NCBI RefSeq assembly: GCF_014640155.1
Contig: NZ_BMGK01000001.1
Location: forward strand, 413,822-477,821
DNA: 64,000 bases
Direction: 5' to 3'
DNA from: Planktosalinus lacus
GTDB lineage: Bacteria; Bacteroidota; Bacteroidia; Flavobacteriales; Flavobacteriaceae
Part shown: one piece after another, positions 19,490 through 28,962 of the stretch
Layout: every line of letters starts with the position of its first letter
How positions within the stretch are numbered: position 1 is the first letter of the stretch
Notes under the pieces: model-generated
Told to the model about the DNA's origin: nothing
Seen by the model: the letters and a program-made list of their open reading frames with translations, nothing else
Databases searched by the model: none
Made by a program: the position numbers and the translations under genes

Positions 19490-19517
19490 CAGTAGATTTA
19501 AAGAGATAGTTAAAGAT

Positions 19518-20816
19518 ATGTACACGCTACCTAATAAACTTAAACTTTTTGCAATTGTATTTATGGTCATTGGTGCCTTAGGTATGGTTGCCGGTTTTGT
19601 AAATGCTCCTGGTTCACAAGAGGAAGTAAAAGAAATGTTGGCTCACCATGATGATCACGGAGCAACTGCTGATAGTGAAACAGCTCAACACGATGATGAA
19701 CACGTTGAACATGTATACCATCAATTACAAAACAGACCTTGGTCTGCCGTATATGTTGCAGCATTTTTCTTCTTTATGATTGCTTTGGGTGCATTAGCGT
19801 TTTATGCGATACAACATGTGTCTCAAGCCGGTTGGTCTCCGGTACTCTTCAGGGTTATGGAAGGGATTACCGGTTATCTTGTTCCCGGTTCAATCATTAT
19901 GTTTTTACTTTTAGTGCTTTCGGCAATGCATGTTAACCACATTTTCCATTGGATGAACGCTGAATTGTTTGATCCTGCAAGTGAAAAATATGATGCCTTG
20001 GTTGCTAATAAATCAGCTTGGCTAAATGAAACCTCTTTTTTAATTAGAGCAGCGATTTATTTGCTGGGATGGAATGCATACCGTTACTTATCAAGAAAAT
20101 ATTCATTGAAGCAAGATGAAGAGGGTGGAATGCATTGGTTTAAAAAGAATTTTAAACTTTCTGCCGGGTTCCTTGTGTTTTTTATTGTAACAGAATCAAT
20201 GATGTCCTGGGACTGGATTATGGGATTTGATCCTCACTGGTTTAGTACATTGTTTGGTTGGTATGTTTTCTCGGGGATGATTGTTTCTGCAATTACTGTG
20301 ATCGCCATGGTTGCTGTTTACCTGAAATCTCAAGGGTATTTAGAACATTTAAACAATAGCCATATCCACGATTTAGCTAAATTTATGTTTGGATTCAGTA
20401 TTTTCTGGACCTATCTGTGGTTTTCACAGTTTATGCTGATATGGTATGCCAATATACCTGAAGAGGTTACCTATTTTGTTTCGAGAATTGAAGACTACAA
20501 CCTCTTGTTCTTTGGCATGCTGGTCCTGAATTTTGTTTTTCCACTTTTATTATTAATGAATAGTGACTTTAAACGTGTTAACTGGCTAGTTATAGGAACC
20601 GGAATTGTCATCCTTGTAGGACACTACATCGATGTTTTTGTTATGGTTATGCCTGCAACAGTTGGGGAGTCATGGTTTATTGGCATTCCTGAAATTAGTG
20701 CTTTATTGTTCTTTTTTGGACTCTTTATTTATGTGGTGTTTTCTACACTTGCAAAAGCACCCCTTCTGGCAAAAGGAAGTCCGTTTATTGAGGAGAGCAA
20801 ACATTTTCATTATTAA
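19518..20816 (+). CDS. actF: Alternative complex III second NrfD-like membrane subunit ActF
   Basis: A 432-residue polytopic subunit, the second quinol:cytochrome c oxidoreductase membrane subunit of ACIII. An N-terminal helix (about 8-29) is followed by a periplasmic or loop segment of striking His/Asp content (residues 42-68, e.g. HHDDHGATADSETAQHDDEH), then about nine more membrane helices. ESMMSWDWIMGFDPHWFSTLFGWYV, split by a loop, is the most conserved stretch. The His-rich stretch is not a known cofactor site and might bind metal. The gene lies 28 bases from both neighbours. Confidence 0.93.
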   Translation: MYTLPNKLKLFAIVFMVIGALGMVAGFVNAPGSQEEVKEMLAHHDDHGATADSETAQHDDEHVEHVYHQLQNRPWSAVYVAAFFFFMIALGALAFYAIQHVSQAGWSPVLFRVMEGITGYLVPGSIIMFLLLVLSAMHVNHIFHWMNAELFDPASEKYDALVANKSAWLNETSFLIRAAIYLLGWNAYRYLSRKYSLKQDEEGGMHWFKKNFKLSAGFLVFFIVTESMMSWDWIMGFDPHWFSTLFGWYVFSGMIVSAITVIAMVAVYLKSQGYLEHLNNSHIHDLAKFMFGFSIFWTYLWFSQFMLIWYANIPEEVTYFVSRIEDYNLLFFGMLVLNFVFPLLLLMNSDFKRVNWLVIGTGIVILVGHYIDVFVMVMPATVGESWFIGIPEISALLFFFGLFIYVVFSTLAKAPLLAKGSPFIEESKHFHY

Positions 20817-20844
20817 TTAAGAACTGTAAAGAACCAATATAAAA

Positions 20845-21906
20845 ATGACAGTATTTTTAGTTTTAGCCGTATTAGTACTTTTTGCTGTAGCGATTTGGCA
20901 AATGAATAAAATATTCCAATTGTCAAAAGTTGGAAAACAAGATAATTCTCAGATAGCGAATGATAAAGACAATAACTTTCAGGGAAAGTTAATGGTCTGG
21001 TTTATGGTGTTTTTCTACGTGTTCTTAATCTATGGATTCTGGGAGTGGAGTGATGTTCTCCTTCCTGATGCAGCTTCTGAACATGGAAAAGACATCGACC
21101 AGTTAATGTTAATTTCAATGGCTATCATTATGTTGGTGCTGGTAATAACACAATTTTTATTACACTATTTTGCATTTAAATACAGAGGAAGACAAGGTCA
21201 AAGAGCTGTTTTCTTTGCCGATAATGATAAGTTAGAATTTATCTGGACAATCATTCCGGTTATTGTCTTAGCAGGCTTAATTATCTATGGATTGTTTACC
21301 TGGACAGACATAATGAATGTTAGTGAAGATGATGATCCCCTTATCATTGAACTCTATGCAAAGCAGTTTACTTGGGAAGCCCGTTATGCTGGTGAAGATA
21401 ATATTTTGGGAGAAGCAAATGTTCGCTTTATTGAGGGAGTAAACACCATTGGTGTTGACGCTTCAGATCCTGATGCAATGGATGATATCGCAACACGTGA
21501 GCTGCATTTACCGGTAGGCAGAAAAGTTTTATTTAAAATGCGCTCACAAGATGTGTTACACTCTGCATATATGCCCCACTTTAGAGCACAGATGAACACC
21601 GTTCCCGGAATGATTACTCAATTTGCATTTACACCTTCAATTACTACAGAAGAAATGCGTAAAGATCCTGAAGTAATCGAAAAAGTCGAAAACATCAATG
21701 CATTGAGAAATGAAAAAAATGTCGAGTTGGAAGCATTAGGTGAAGAAACACTATTGCCATATGAGTTTGATTATTTGCTGCTATGTAATAAAATTTGCGG
21801 AGCATCTCACTACAATATGCAAATGAAAATTATTGTTGAAACTCAAGAAGAGTTTGATGCCTGGTTAGCAGAACAAAAAACCATGGAGCAAACACTCAAT
21901 CAGTAA
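20845..21906 (+). CDS. coxB: Cytochrome c oxidase subunit II (CuA)
   Basis: Receives electrons at the binuclear CuA centre. The 353-residue protein has four hydrophobic segments (about 1-18, 50-66, 88-108, 132-152), two more than the classical subunit, followed by the cupredoxin domain. CuA ligands are visible: His239 (VLHSAYMPHF) and C314-x3-C318-x3-H322-x2-M325 in CNKICGASHYNM. The loop residue usually Glu (CxExC) is Lys316; its backbone carbonyl can still bind copper, but the side chain that normally reaches the non-redox Mg site is lost. An insert of about 45 residues (264-308) precedes the loop. It lies in the ACIII operon, matching known ACIII-oxidase supercomplexes. Confidence 0.95.
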   Translation: MTVFLVLAVLVLFAVAIWQMNKIFQLSKVGKQDNSQIANDKDNNFQGKLMVWFMVFFYVFLIYGFWEWSDVLLPDAASEHGKDIDQLMLISMAIIMLVLVITQFLLHYFAFKYRGRQGQRAVFFADNDKLEFIWTIIPVIVLAGLIIYGLFTWTDIMNVSEDDDPLIIELYAKQFTWEARYAGEDNILGEANVRFIEGVNTIGVDASDPDAMDDIATRELHLPVGRKVLFKMRSQDVLHSAYMPHFRAQMNTVPGMITQFAFTPSITTEEMRKDPEVIEKVENINALRNEKNVELEALGEETLLPYEFDYLLLCNKICGASHYNMQMKIIVETQEEFDAWLAEQKTMEQTLNQ

Positions 21907-21931
21907 AATTTAAGATTAAGAAACATCAGAT

Positions 21932-23758
21932 ATGTCAACAGAAGCACACAACAATACAGCAGATCACCACGAAGATCACGGGCATCATCATCATAAAGAC
22001 ACCTTCATTACTAAATATATATTTAGTATAGATCATAAAATGATTTCAAAGCAATATCTGCTTACAGGATTGTTTATGGGAATTATTGGTATTGCAATGT
22101 CAATTTTGTTTAGAATGCAACTGGCCTGGCCAGATAAGCAGTTTACAGTTTACGAAATTTTCCTTGGAAAATGGGGAGCAGAAGGCATAATGGATCCCAA
22201 TGTTTACCTGGCCTTGGTTACAATCCATGGAACCATCATGGTTTTCTTTGTTCTCACTGCAGGTTTGAGTGGTACCTTTAGTAACCTTTTGATTCCGCTT
22301 CAGATTGGGGCAAGGGATATGGCCTCAGGATTTTTGAATATGATTTCTTATTGGCTGTTTTTCTTATCGAGCATTATCATGTTGATGTCTTTATTTGTAG
22401 AAGCAGGACCTGCAGCAGCCGGTTGGACAATTTATCCGCCACTTAGCGCATTGCCACAAGCGATGCCGGGTTCAGGTGCCGGGATGACACTTTGGTTAGT
22501 GTCTATGGCAATATTCATTGCTTCCTCATTACTGGGGTCGCTAAATTATATTGTTACTGTAATCAACTTGCGAACAAAAGGTATGTCAATGACGCGTTTA
22601 CCACTAACGATATGGGCGTTCTTCGTTACTGCAATTATTGGAGTGGTTTCGTTTCCGGTGCTTTTTTCTGCAGCTTTAATGCTTATAATGGACAGAAGCT
22701 TTGGAACATCATTTTTCCTATCTGATATTTATATTGCCGGCGAAGTATTACACAACCAGGGAGGTTCGCCTGTACTCTTTGAACACTTATTCTGGTTTCT
22801 AGGACACCCTGAAGTTTATATCGTTATTCTACCGGCATTAGGAATTACCTCTGAAATTATTGCAACAAATTCACGAAAACCAATCTTTGGTTACCGTGCT
22901 ATGGTTGCTTCAATTCTTGCAATTGCGTTCTTATCAACAATTGTTTGGGGTCACCATATGTTTGTTTCCGGTATGAATCCATTCTTGGGCTCAGTATTTA
23001 CCTTTACAACATTATTGATTGCGATACCTTCCGCTGTAAAAGCATTTAACTATATCACAACTCTCTGGAAAGGAAATCTTCAGTTTAATCCCGCTATGTT
23101 ATTTTCCATCGGATTGGTTTCTACTTTTATTTCCGGAGGTTTGACAGGTATTATTTTGGGAGACAGTGCACTTGATATCAATGTCCACGACACCTACTTT
23201 GTGGTAGCCCACTTCCACCTTGTGATGGGTATTTCAGCGTTGTATGGTCTTTTTGCAGGAGTGTATCATTGGTTTCCTAAAATGTTTGGCAGGATGATGA
23301 ACAAGAACCTTGGTTATGTTCATTTTTGGGTGACTGTTATTGGTGCCTATGGAATATTTTTCCCAATGCACTTTATTGGAATGGCAGGACTCCCCAGAAG
23401 ATATTACACAAATACAGCATTCCCTTATTTTGATGACCTCGCAAACATAAATGTGGTAATCACCATTTTTGCTATCATCACAGCAGCCGTGCAGTTGGTG
23501 TTCCTCTATAATTTTATTAGCTCCATATTTTATGGAAAGAAAGCGCCACAAAACCCCTGGAAATCCAATACTTTGGAATGGACAACACCAGTAAAACACC
23601 TTCATGGAAACTGGCCGGGAGCGATTCCACACGTTTATCGTTGGTCTTATGACTATAGTAAACTAAACAAAGAAGGTGATGATTATGTCATAGCAGGACA
23701 GGATTTTGTTCCACAAAACGTTCCACTTCAGGAAGGTGAGGAAGAATTAAACCATTAA
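21932..23758 (+). CDS. coxA: Cytochrome c oxidase subunit I (aa3 type, A1 class)
   Basis: The catalytic heme-copper subunit, 608 residues, 12 or more helices. Metal ligands: His99 (TIHGT) for the low-spin heme, His292 with Tyr296 in GHPEVY (CuB ligand and cross-linked Tyr), His341-His342 (GHHMF) for CuB, and His427/His429 in VVAHFHLVMG for the two hemes. Glu294 in GHPEVY defines the A1 D-channel, with Asp129 in ARDMAS at its entrance. H419-D420 (VHDTYF) are Mg-site residues. The N-terminus is His-rich (12 to 21, HHEDHGHHHH). Last gene of act-cox; a terminator follows. Subunits III and IV are about 18 kb away at 42-44 kb. Confidence 0.97.
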   Translation: MSTEAHNNTADHHEDHGHHHHKDTFITKYIFSIDHKMISKQYLLTGLFMGIIGIAMSILFRMQLAWPDKQFTVYEIFLGKWGAEGIMDPNVYLALVTIHGTIMVFFVLTAGLSGTFSNLLIPLQIGARDMASGFLNMISYWLFFLSSIIMLMSLFVEAGPAAAGWTIYPPLSALPQAMPGSGAGMTLWLVSMAIFIASSLLGSLNYIVTVINLRTKGMSMTRLPLTIWAFFVTAIIGVVSFPVLFSAALMLIMDRSFGTSFFLSDIYIAGEVLHNQGGSPVLFEHLFWFLGHPEVYIVILPALGITSEIIATNSRKPIFGYRAMVASILAIAFLSTIVWGHHMFVSGMNPFLGSVFTFTTLLIAIPSAVKAFNYITTLWKGNLQFNPAMLFSIGLVSTFISGGLTGIILGDSALDINVHDTYFVVAHFHLVMGISALYGLFAGVYHWFPKMFGRMMNKNLGYVHFWVTVIGAYGIFFPMHFIGMAGLPRRYYTNTAFPYFDDLANINVVITIFAIITAAVQLVFLYNFISSIFYGKKAPQNPWKSNTLEWTTPVKHLHGNWPGAIPHVYRWSYDYSKLNKEGDDYVIAGQDFVPQNVPLQEGEEELNH

Positions 23759-23783
23759 AATGACTCTTTTATAAATATGAAAA

Positions 23784-23810
23784 GCCCTTTGTGAATTCAA
23801 AGGGTTTTTT
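23784..23810 (+). terminator. Terminator of the act-cox operon
   Basis: CCCTTTG (23785-23791) pairs with CAAAGGG (23798-23804) over a 6-base loop and is followed by T6. It ends 50 bases before the ruvB ATG. Confidence 0.8.
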
Positions 23811-23846
23811 CTTTTTGAACCAAATAAGAGTCGCTTCATTTTTCCC

Positions 23847-23854
23847 TATCTTTG
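23847..23854 (+). promoter_or_regulatory. -7 box immediately upstream of ruvB
   Basis: TATCTTTG matches TAnnTTTG and ends only five bases before the ruvB ATG at 23860. Transcription would begin at or next to the start codon. No good TTG lies 17-23 bases upstream, so the call is tentative. Confidence 0.45.
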
Positions 23855-23859
23855 TTTTT

Positions 23860-24882
23860 ATGAATGAAAACTTAGACCCAACGGGAGAAAATTTCTCTCC
23901 TGAAGAAATGGACATTGAACGTAAACTACGTCCGTTAAGCTTTAGTGATTTTACCGGTCAGGAACAGGTGATTGAGAACCTTAAAATATTTGTGCAAGCT
24001 GCAAATTTAAGAGATGAAGCTCTTGACCACACCTTGTTTCATGGTCCACCGGGTCTAGGAAAAACTACCCTTGCACATATCCTTGCAAATGAACTTGAAG
24101 TGGGTATCAAAATCACTTCAGGACCAGTCTTGGACAAACCGGGTGATTTAGCAGGCTTACTTACTAACCTTGAAGAACGTGACGTCTTATTTATTGATGA
24201 GATTCACAGATTAAGTCCCATAGTTGAAGAATACCTCTATTCTGCAATGGAAGACTATAAAATAGATATTATGATTGAAACAGGACCCAATGCCCGTACA
24301 GTTCAAATCAATTTAAACCCCTTTACCCTCATTGGAGCCACAACACGATCTGGACTTTTAACAGCACCTATGCGTGCTCGTTTTGGAATTGCCTCTAGAT
24401 TACAGTATTACAATACAGAACTTTTAACGACAATTGTTCAGCGAAGCGCCGAAATTCTAAAAGTTAAGATTGGAATGGAAGCAGCTATTGAAATTGCAGG
24501 CAGAAGCCGTGGTACACCACGTATTGCCAATGCACTTTTGCGAAGGGTGAGAGATTTTGCACAAATAAAAGGTAATGGAGCTATTGATATAAAAATCGCA
24601 AAATATGCCCTGGAAGCATTAAATGTTGATCAGTTCGGTTTGGATGAAATGGACAACAAAATTCTCACCACCATCATCGATAAATTTAAAGGAGGCCCTG
24701 TTGGGATTACTACCTTGGCAACCGCAGTGAGCGAAAGTGCTGAAACCATCGAAGAAGTGTATGAACCTTTTTTAATTCAGCAGGGATTTATTGTGAGAAC
24801 ACCCCGCGGACGTGAAGTTACTGAAGCAGCCTACAAACATCTTGGAAAACTTAAAGGCCCTGCTCAAGGTGGTTTATTTTAA
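23860..24882 (+). CDS. ruvB: Holliday junction branch migration helicase RuvB
   Basis: The motor ATPase of the RuvAB branch-migration complex. From the ATG at 23860 the protein is 340 residues, the usual length; an upstream GTG at 23791 lies inside the preceding terminator and is rejected. Walker A GPPGLGKT is at 62-69, Walker B with DEIH follows, sensor 1 is GATTRSG and the Arg-finger region is RARFG. The C-terminal winged-helix domain ends [16 protein letters not shown]. It stands apart from ruvA (4 kb downstream), a common arrangement in this phylum. queG follows after 78 bases. Confidence 0.97.
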   Translation: MNENLDPTGENFSPEEMDIERKLRPLSFSDFTGQEQVIENLKIFVQAANLRDEALDHTLFHGPPGLGKTTLAHILANELEVGIKITSGPVLDKPGDLAGLLTNLEERDVLFIDEIHRLSPIVEEYLYSAMEDYKIDIMIETGPNARTVQINLNPFTLIGATTRSGLLTAPMRARFGIASRLQYYNTELLTTIVQRSAEILKVKIGMEAAIEIAGRSRGTPRIANALLRRVRDFAQIKGNGAIDIKIAKYALEALNVDQFGLDEMDNKILTTIIDKFKGGPVGITTLATAVSESAETIEEVYEPFLIQQGFIVRTPRGREVTEAAYKHLGKLKGPAQGGLF

Positions 24883-24960
24883 ATCAGTTTCCTAAGATTT
24901 ACTTTATCAGGGTTTAAACAATACCAAAAAATTTAATTAATTGTATTTAGAATTTTTTAA

Positions 24961-25887
24961 ATGAACGTGAAAGAAACCCATACTTCACTTATAAAAATGG
25001 AAGCCAAACGTTTAGGGTTTTTATCCTGCGGAATCAGTAAAGCCGAATTTTTAGAAGAGGAAGCACCCCGCTTAGAGCAGTGGCTGAAAAAAAACAGGCA
25101 CGGTACAATGCACTATATGGAAAACTATTTTGACAAACGCCTGGACCCAACAATACTGGTTCCGGGAGCAAAAAGTGTTGTTTCATTATTGCTCAATTAT
25201 TTTCCTGACAAAGTGCAAAATCAGGATAGCTATAAAATTTCAAAATATGCTTATGGTATGGACTATCACTTTGTAATTAAAGATAAACTAAAATCTTTGT
25301 TACAATTTATTAATCAAGAAATTGGAGAAGTGGGAGGAAGGGCGTTTGTAGATTCTGCTCCTGTGTTGGACAAAGCGTGGGCAGCAAAAAGCGGCTTGGG
25401 ATGGATAGGCAAACACAGCAACTTGCTATCTAAAAAAGCCGGGTCCTTTTACTTCATTGCAGAACTCATTATTGACCTTGAGCTAAATTATGATACACCA
25501 GTTACAGATCATTGTGGCTCGTGTACCGCATGCATTGATGCTTGTCCCACACAAGCAATTGTTGAACCCTATGTGGTAGACGGCAGTAAATGCATTTCTT
25601 ATTTTACCATTGAGTTAAAAGATGCTATTCCAAATGAGTTTAAAGGAAAATTTGAGGATTGGATGTTTGGCTGCGATGTCTGTCAGGATGTGTGCCCCTG
25701 GAATCGGTTTTCTACACCGCATCAGGAACCCTTATTCAATCCTAAACCTGAGTTATTAGCAATGACTAAAAATGATTGGAACGAAATCACCGAAGAAGTA
25801 TTTAAAAAACTATTTAAAAATTCAGCTGTAAAGCGCACCAAATTTGATGGATTAAAAAGAAATATAAAATTTATAAGAAGCTCATAA
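24961..25887 (+). CDS. queG: Epoxyqueuosine reductase QueG
   Basis: Catalyses the last step of queuosine synthesis in tRNA, reduction of epoxyqueuosine to queuosine, with cobalamin and two 4Fe-4S clusters. The 308-residue protein has the family's N-terminal domain ([47 protein letters not shown]), the cobalamin-site region [24 protein letters not shown], and two Fe-S motifs, [12 protein letters not shown] and [11 protein letters not shown]. The C-terminal HEAT-like extension found in longer QueG forms is short here. The ATG follows an A/T-rich leader; probably cotranscribed with ruvB. Confidence 0.96.
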   Translation: MNVKETHTSLIKMEAKRLGFLSCGISKAEFLEEEAPRLEQWLKKNRHGTMHYMENYFDKRLDPTILVPGAKSVVSLLLNYFPDKVQNQDSYKISKYAYGMDYHFVIKDKLKSLLQFINQEIGEVGGRAFVDSAPVLDKAWAAKSGLGWIGKHSNLLSKKAGSFYFIAELIIDLELNYDTPVTDHCGSCTACIDACPTQAIVEPYVVDGSKCISYFTIELKDAIPNEFKGKFEDWMFGCDVCQDVCPWNRFSTPHQEPLFNPKPELLAMTKNDWNEITEEVFKKLFKNSAVKRTKFDGLKRNIKFIRSS

Positions 25888-25951
25888 TTCCTCATCTATT
25901 TATCACTCATAAAGATTAACAATTAAATTTTTCAGATTTCGTGGATAAACT

Positions 25952-25959
25952 TACCTTTG
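25952..25959 (+). promoter_or_regulatory. Candidate -7 box of maeB
   Basis: TACCTTTG matches TAnnTTTG, 25 bases before the maeB ATG. The -33 region has only T-rich sequence (about 25928-25932). Confidence 0.45.
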
Positions 25960-25984
25960 CTTGTCATACTAACTACAAAACCTT

Positions 25985-28291
25985 ATGAGCAAAGAAAGCA
26001 GAAGAAGAGAAGCTTTAGTATATCACGCAAAACCAAAGCCGGGGAAGATACAGGTTGTACCAACAAAAAAATATGCATCTCAGAGAGACTTGTCATTGGC
26101 ATACTCCCCGGGAGTTGCCGAACCTTGTCTGGAAATTGCAAAAGACAAAAATAACGTTTATAAATATACCACCAAAGGAAACCTTGTTGCAGTTATTTCA
26201 AATGGAACAGCAGTTCTAGGGTTAGGGAATATTGGTCCTGAAGCATCCAAGCCGGTGATGGAAGGGAAAGGCTTGTTGTTTAAAATATTTGCTGATATTG
26301 ATGTTTTTGATATTGAAGTAGATACTGAAAATATTGATGCTTTTATTGAAACGGTTAAAAATATAGCACCCACTTTTGGGGGTATCAACCTTGAAGATAT
26401 CAAAGCTCCTGAAGCATTTGAAATTGAAAGGCGCCTTAAAGAGGAGCTTGACATTCCAGTGATGCATGATGACCAGCACGGCACCGCAATTATTTCAGCA
26501 GCTGCGCTTATCAACGCTTTGGAACTGGCAAATAAAAAAATTCACAAAGTAAAAATAGTTATCAGCGGAGCGGGGGCAGCTGCTATTTCTTGTACCCGTT
26601 TGTATAAAGCATTTGGGGCAAAAGCTGAAAATATAGTAATGCTAGACAGCAAAGGTGTGATAAGAAAAGACCACCCCAATTTGAGTCCCGAAAAAGCAGA
26701 GTTTGCCACTTCAAAAAAAATAAACACTCTCGAAGAAGCTCTTAAAAAAGCCGATGTATTTGTTGGGCTCTCTGTTCAGGATATCGTAACTCCTGCTATG
26801 TTGAAATCCATGAGCAAAAACCCCATAGTTTTTGCGATGGCAAACCCCAATCCTGAAATTGATTATGACCTTGCCATAAAAACCAGAGACGACATTATCA
26901 TGGCTACAGGAAGGTCAGACCATCCCAATCAGGTTAATAACGTACTTGGATTTCCTTATATTTTCAGGGGAGCACTAGATGTGCGAGCAACAAAGATTAA
27001 TGAGGAAATGAAAAAGGCTGCAGTTTTGGCCCTCGCCGAATTAGCCAAAGAACCTGTTCCTGAACAAGTTAATATTGCTTATGGCGAAACAAAACTGAAT
27101 TTTGGAAGAGATTACATCATTCCAAAACCATTTGACCCCCGCCTGATAGCAAAAGTACCACCTGCTGTGGCAAGAGCAGCTATGGAATCTGGGGTTGCGA
27201 AAGAACCCATTGTTGACTGGATCAAATATGAAGACGAACTTTATGAACGTATGGGTGCCGATAACAAGATTGTGCGTTTACTTGTTAACAGGGCCAAAAC
27301 AGATCCCAAACGTGTTGTCTTTGCAGAAGCAGATCATCTGGATGTGTTAAAAGCTGCTCAGATTATATATGATGAAAAAATTGGAATACCCATACTTTTA
27401 GGTAGAAAAGAAGTCATTTTAGAATTGATGAATGAAATAGATTTTGATGCACCTATCGAAATTATTGACCCAAAAGCAGACGAAGAAGACACACGGAGAA
27501 ATCATTATGCAACTAAATATTGGGAAGCTAGAAGGCGCAGTGGAGTGACACTTTATGAGGCCAAAAAATGGTTGCGAGAGCGCAACTATTTTGCAGCTAT
27601 GATGGTTAATGCCGGTGATGCAGATGCTCTTATAACAGGTTATTCACGCTCTTACCCCTCAGTTTTAAAACCTATGCTGGAAGTAATAGGGAAAATTGAA
27701 GGCGTAGATAAAGTAGCAGCCACAAACTTGATGGTCACCAAAAGAGGCCCGATGTTTTTGTCTGACACTTCCATCAATATTGACCCCACTGCAAAAGAAC
27801 TTGCCAAAATAGCTCAAATGACTGCATTCACGATGAAAATGTTTGGTATGACACCGGTTATGGCTATGGTTTCTTATGCTAATTTTGGTTCTTCAAAACA
27901 CGAAAAAGCTAGAAAAGTCAAAGAAGCCGTTTCACTCCTGCATAGAACAAGTCCCGATTTGATAGTAGATGGAGAAGTTCAAATGGATTTTGCGCTCAAT
28001 ATGGAATTGCATAAAAAGAATTTTCCATTTTCAAAATTGGCAGGAAAGAAGGTAAATGCATTGATATTTCCAAGTTTAGATTCTGCAAATAGTAACTATA
28101 AGCTTTTAAAAGAATTGAACAATGCTGAATCAATAGGGCCAATAATGTTGGGAATGAAAAAACCGGTTCATATACTTCAATTGGGTGCCAGTGTTGAGGA
28201 AATTGTAAATATGGCCGCTGTAGCAATTATTGATGCCCAGCAAAAGGAAAAAAGAGCAAACAGCCAAAAGTTAAAACGAAAGAAACGTTAG
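25985..28291 (+). CDS. maeB: NADP-dependent malic enzyme (MaeB type, fused to phosphotransacetylase-like domain)
   Basis: Converts malate to pyruvate and CO2 with NADP. The 768-residue protein has an N-terminal malic enzyme part (about 1-420) with AYSPGVAEPC, GTAVLGLGNIGPEASKPVMEGK (split across the NAD site entrance), HDDQHGTA and the Rossmann segment VISGAGAAAISC, then a C-terminal phosphotransacetylase-like part (about 430-760) with VVFAEADHLDVLKAA. In characterised MaeB proteins the second part lacks acetyltransferase activity and senses acetyl-CoA allosterically. It is monocistronic by spacing, with its own -7 box at 25952. Confidence 0.95.
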   Translation: MSKESRRREALVYHAKPKPGKIQVVPTKKYASQRDLSLAYSPGVAEPCLEIAKDKNNVYKYTTKGNLVAVISNGTAVLGLGNIGPEASKPVMEGKGLLFKIFADIDVFDIEVDTENIDAFIETVKNIAPTFGGINLEDIKAPEAFEIERRLKEELDIPVMHDDQHGTAIISAAALINALELANKKIHKVKIVISGAGAAAISCTRLYKAFGAKAENIVMLDSKGVIRKDHPNLSPEKAEFATSKKINTLEEALKKADVFVGLSVQDIVTPAMLKSMSKNPIVFAMANPNPEIDYDLAIKTRDDIIMATGRSDHPNQVNNVLGFPYIFRGALDVRATKINEEMKKAAVLALAELAKEPVPEQVNIAYGETKLNFGRDYIIPKPFDPRLIAKVPPAVARAAMESGVAKEPIVDWIKYEDELYERMGADNKIVRLLVNRAKTDPKRVVFAEADHLDVLKAAQIIYDEKIGIPILLGRKEVILELMNEIDFDAPIEIIDPKADEEDTRRNHYATKYWEARRRSGVTLYEAKKWLRERNYFAAMMVNAGDADALITGYSRSYPSVLKPMLEVIGKIEGVDKVAATNLMVTKRGPMFLSDTSINIDPTAKELAKIAQMTAFTMKMFGMTPVMAMVSYANFGSSKHEKARKVKEAVSLLHRTSPDLIVDGEVQMDFALNMELHKKNFPFSKLAGKKVNALIFPSLDSANSNYKLLKELNNAESIGPIMLGMKKPVHILQLGASVEEIVNMAAVAIIDAQQKEKRANSQKLKRKKR

Positions 28292-28346
28292 TGTTTCAAA
28301 TAGAAAGATTTGTCTTTTTTTAAAAAGGGATTGATAATAAAAATAC

Positions 28347-28354
28347 TATATTTG
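28347..28354 (+). promoter_or_regulatory. Candidate -7 box of ruvA-sprA
   Basis: TATATTTG, a perfect TAnnTTTG, 22 bases before the ruvA ATG. The nearest upstream TTG (28331-28333) is too close at 13 bases, so the -33 element is weak or absent. Confidence 0.5.
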
Positions 28355-28376
28355 ACGTTTAACACTAAGTTAACAA

Positions 28377-28958
28377 ATGATAGCACACATTAATGGACGG
28401 ATGGTTGAGAAAAGCCCAACGGGTGTTGTGATTGACTGTGGAGGAGTAGGCTATCAAATACATATTTCATTGCACACATTTTCGACCCTTCCCCAAACTG
28501 AAAATGTTAAATTGTACACCCATCTTTTGGTAAAAGAAGATGCCCATACACTCTATGGATTTGTTGAGCAATTTGAGCGTGAAATATTCAGGCTTTTAAT
28601 ATCTGTTTCGGGTGTAGGAGCGGGAACAGCAAGAACAATGCTTTCTTCTTTAACCCCTAACCAGATAAAAGAAGCAATAGCTCTTAATGATGTTGCTACC
28701 ATTCAGTCAATTAAAGGGATTGGGGCAAAAACAGCACAAAGAGTTATTTTAGATTTGAAAGACAAAATTATAAAAGTATATGCTTTGGATGATGTTTTAA
28801 GTCAATCAAGCAATACCAATAAAGATGAAGCGTTATCTGCATTGGAAACGTTGGGGTTTTTGAGAAAACAGGCTGAAAAAGCCTGTGATAAAGTGTTAAG
28901 AGAAAACCCTGAAGCCACTGTAGAGACAATAATAAAATTAGCGTTAAAAAACTTGTAA
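28377..28958 (+). CDS. ruvA: Holliday junction DNA-binding subunit RuvA
   Basis: The 193-residue junction-binding partner of RuvB. It has the N-terminal OB fold (MIAHINGRMVEKSPTGVVID, with YTHLLVKEDAHTLYGF), two helix-hairpin-helix motifs (LLISVSGVGAGTARTML and IQSIKGIGAKTAQRVI) and a C-terminal three-helix domain (about 145-193) that contacts RuvB. sprA starts four bases after its stop, so a DNA repair gene is cotranscribed with a secretion gene; this neighbourhood is common in gliding Flavobacteriia. Confidence 0.97.
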   Translation: MIAHINGRMVEKSPTGVVIDCGGVGYQIHISLHTFSTLPQTENVKLYTHLLVKEDAHTLYGFVEQFEREIFRLLISVSGVGAGTARTMLSSLTPNQIKEAIALNDVATIQSIKGIGAKTAQRVILDLKDKIIKVYALDDVLSQSSNTNKDEALSALETLGFLRKQAEKACDKVLRENPEATVETIIKLALKNL

Positions 28959-28962
28959 AAAA

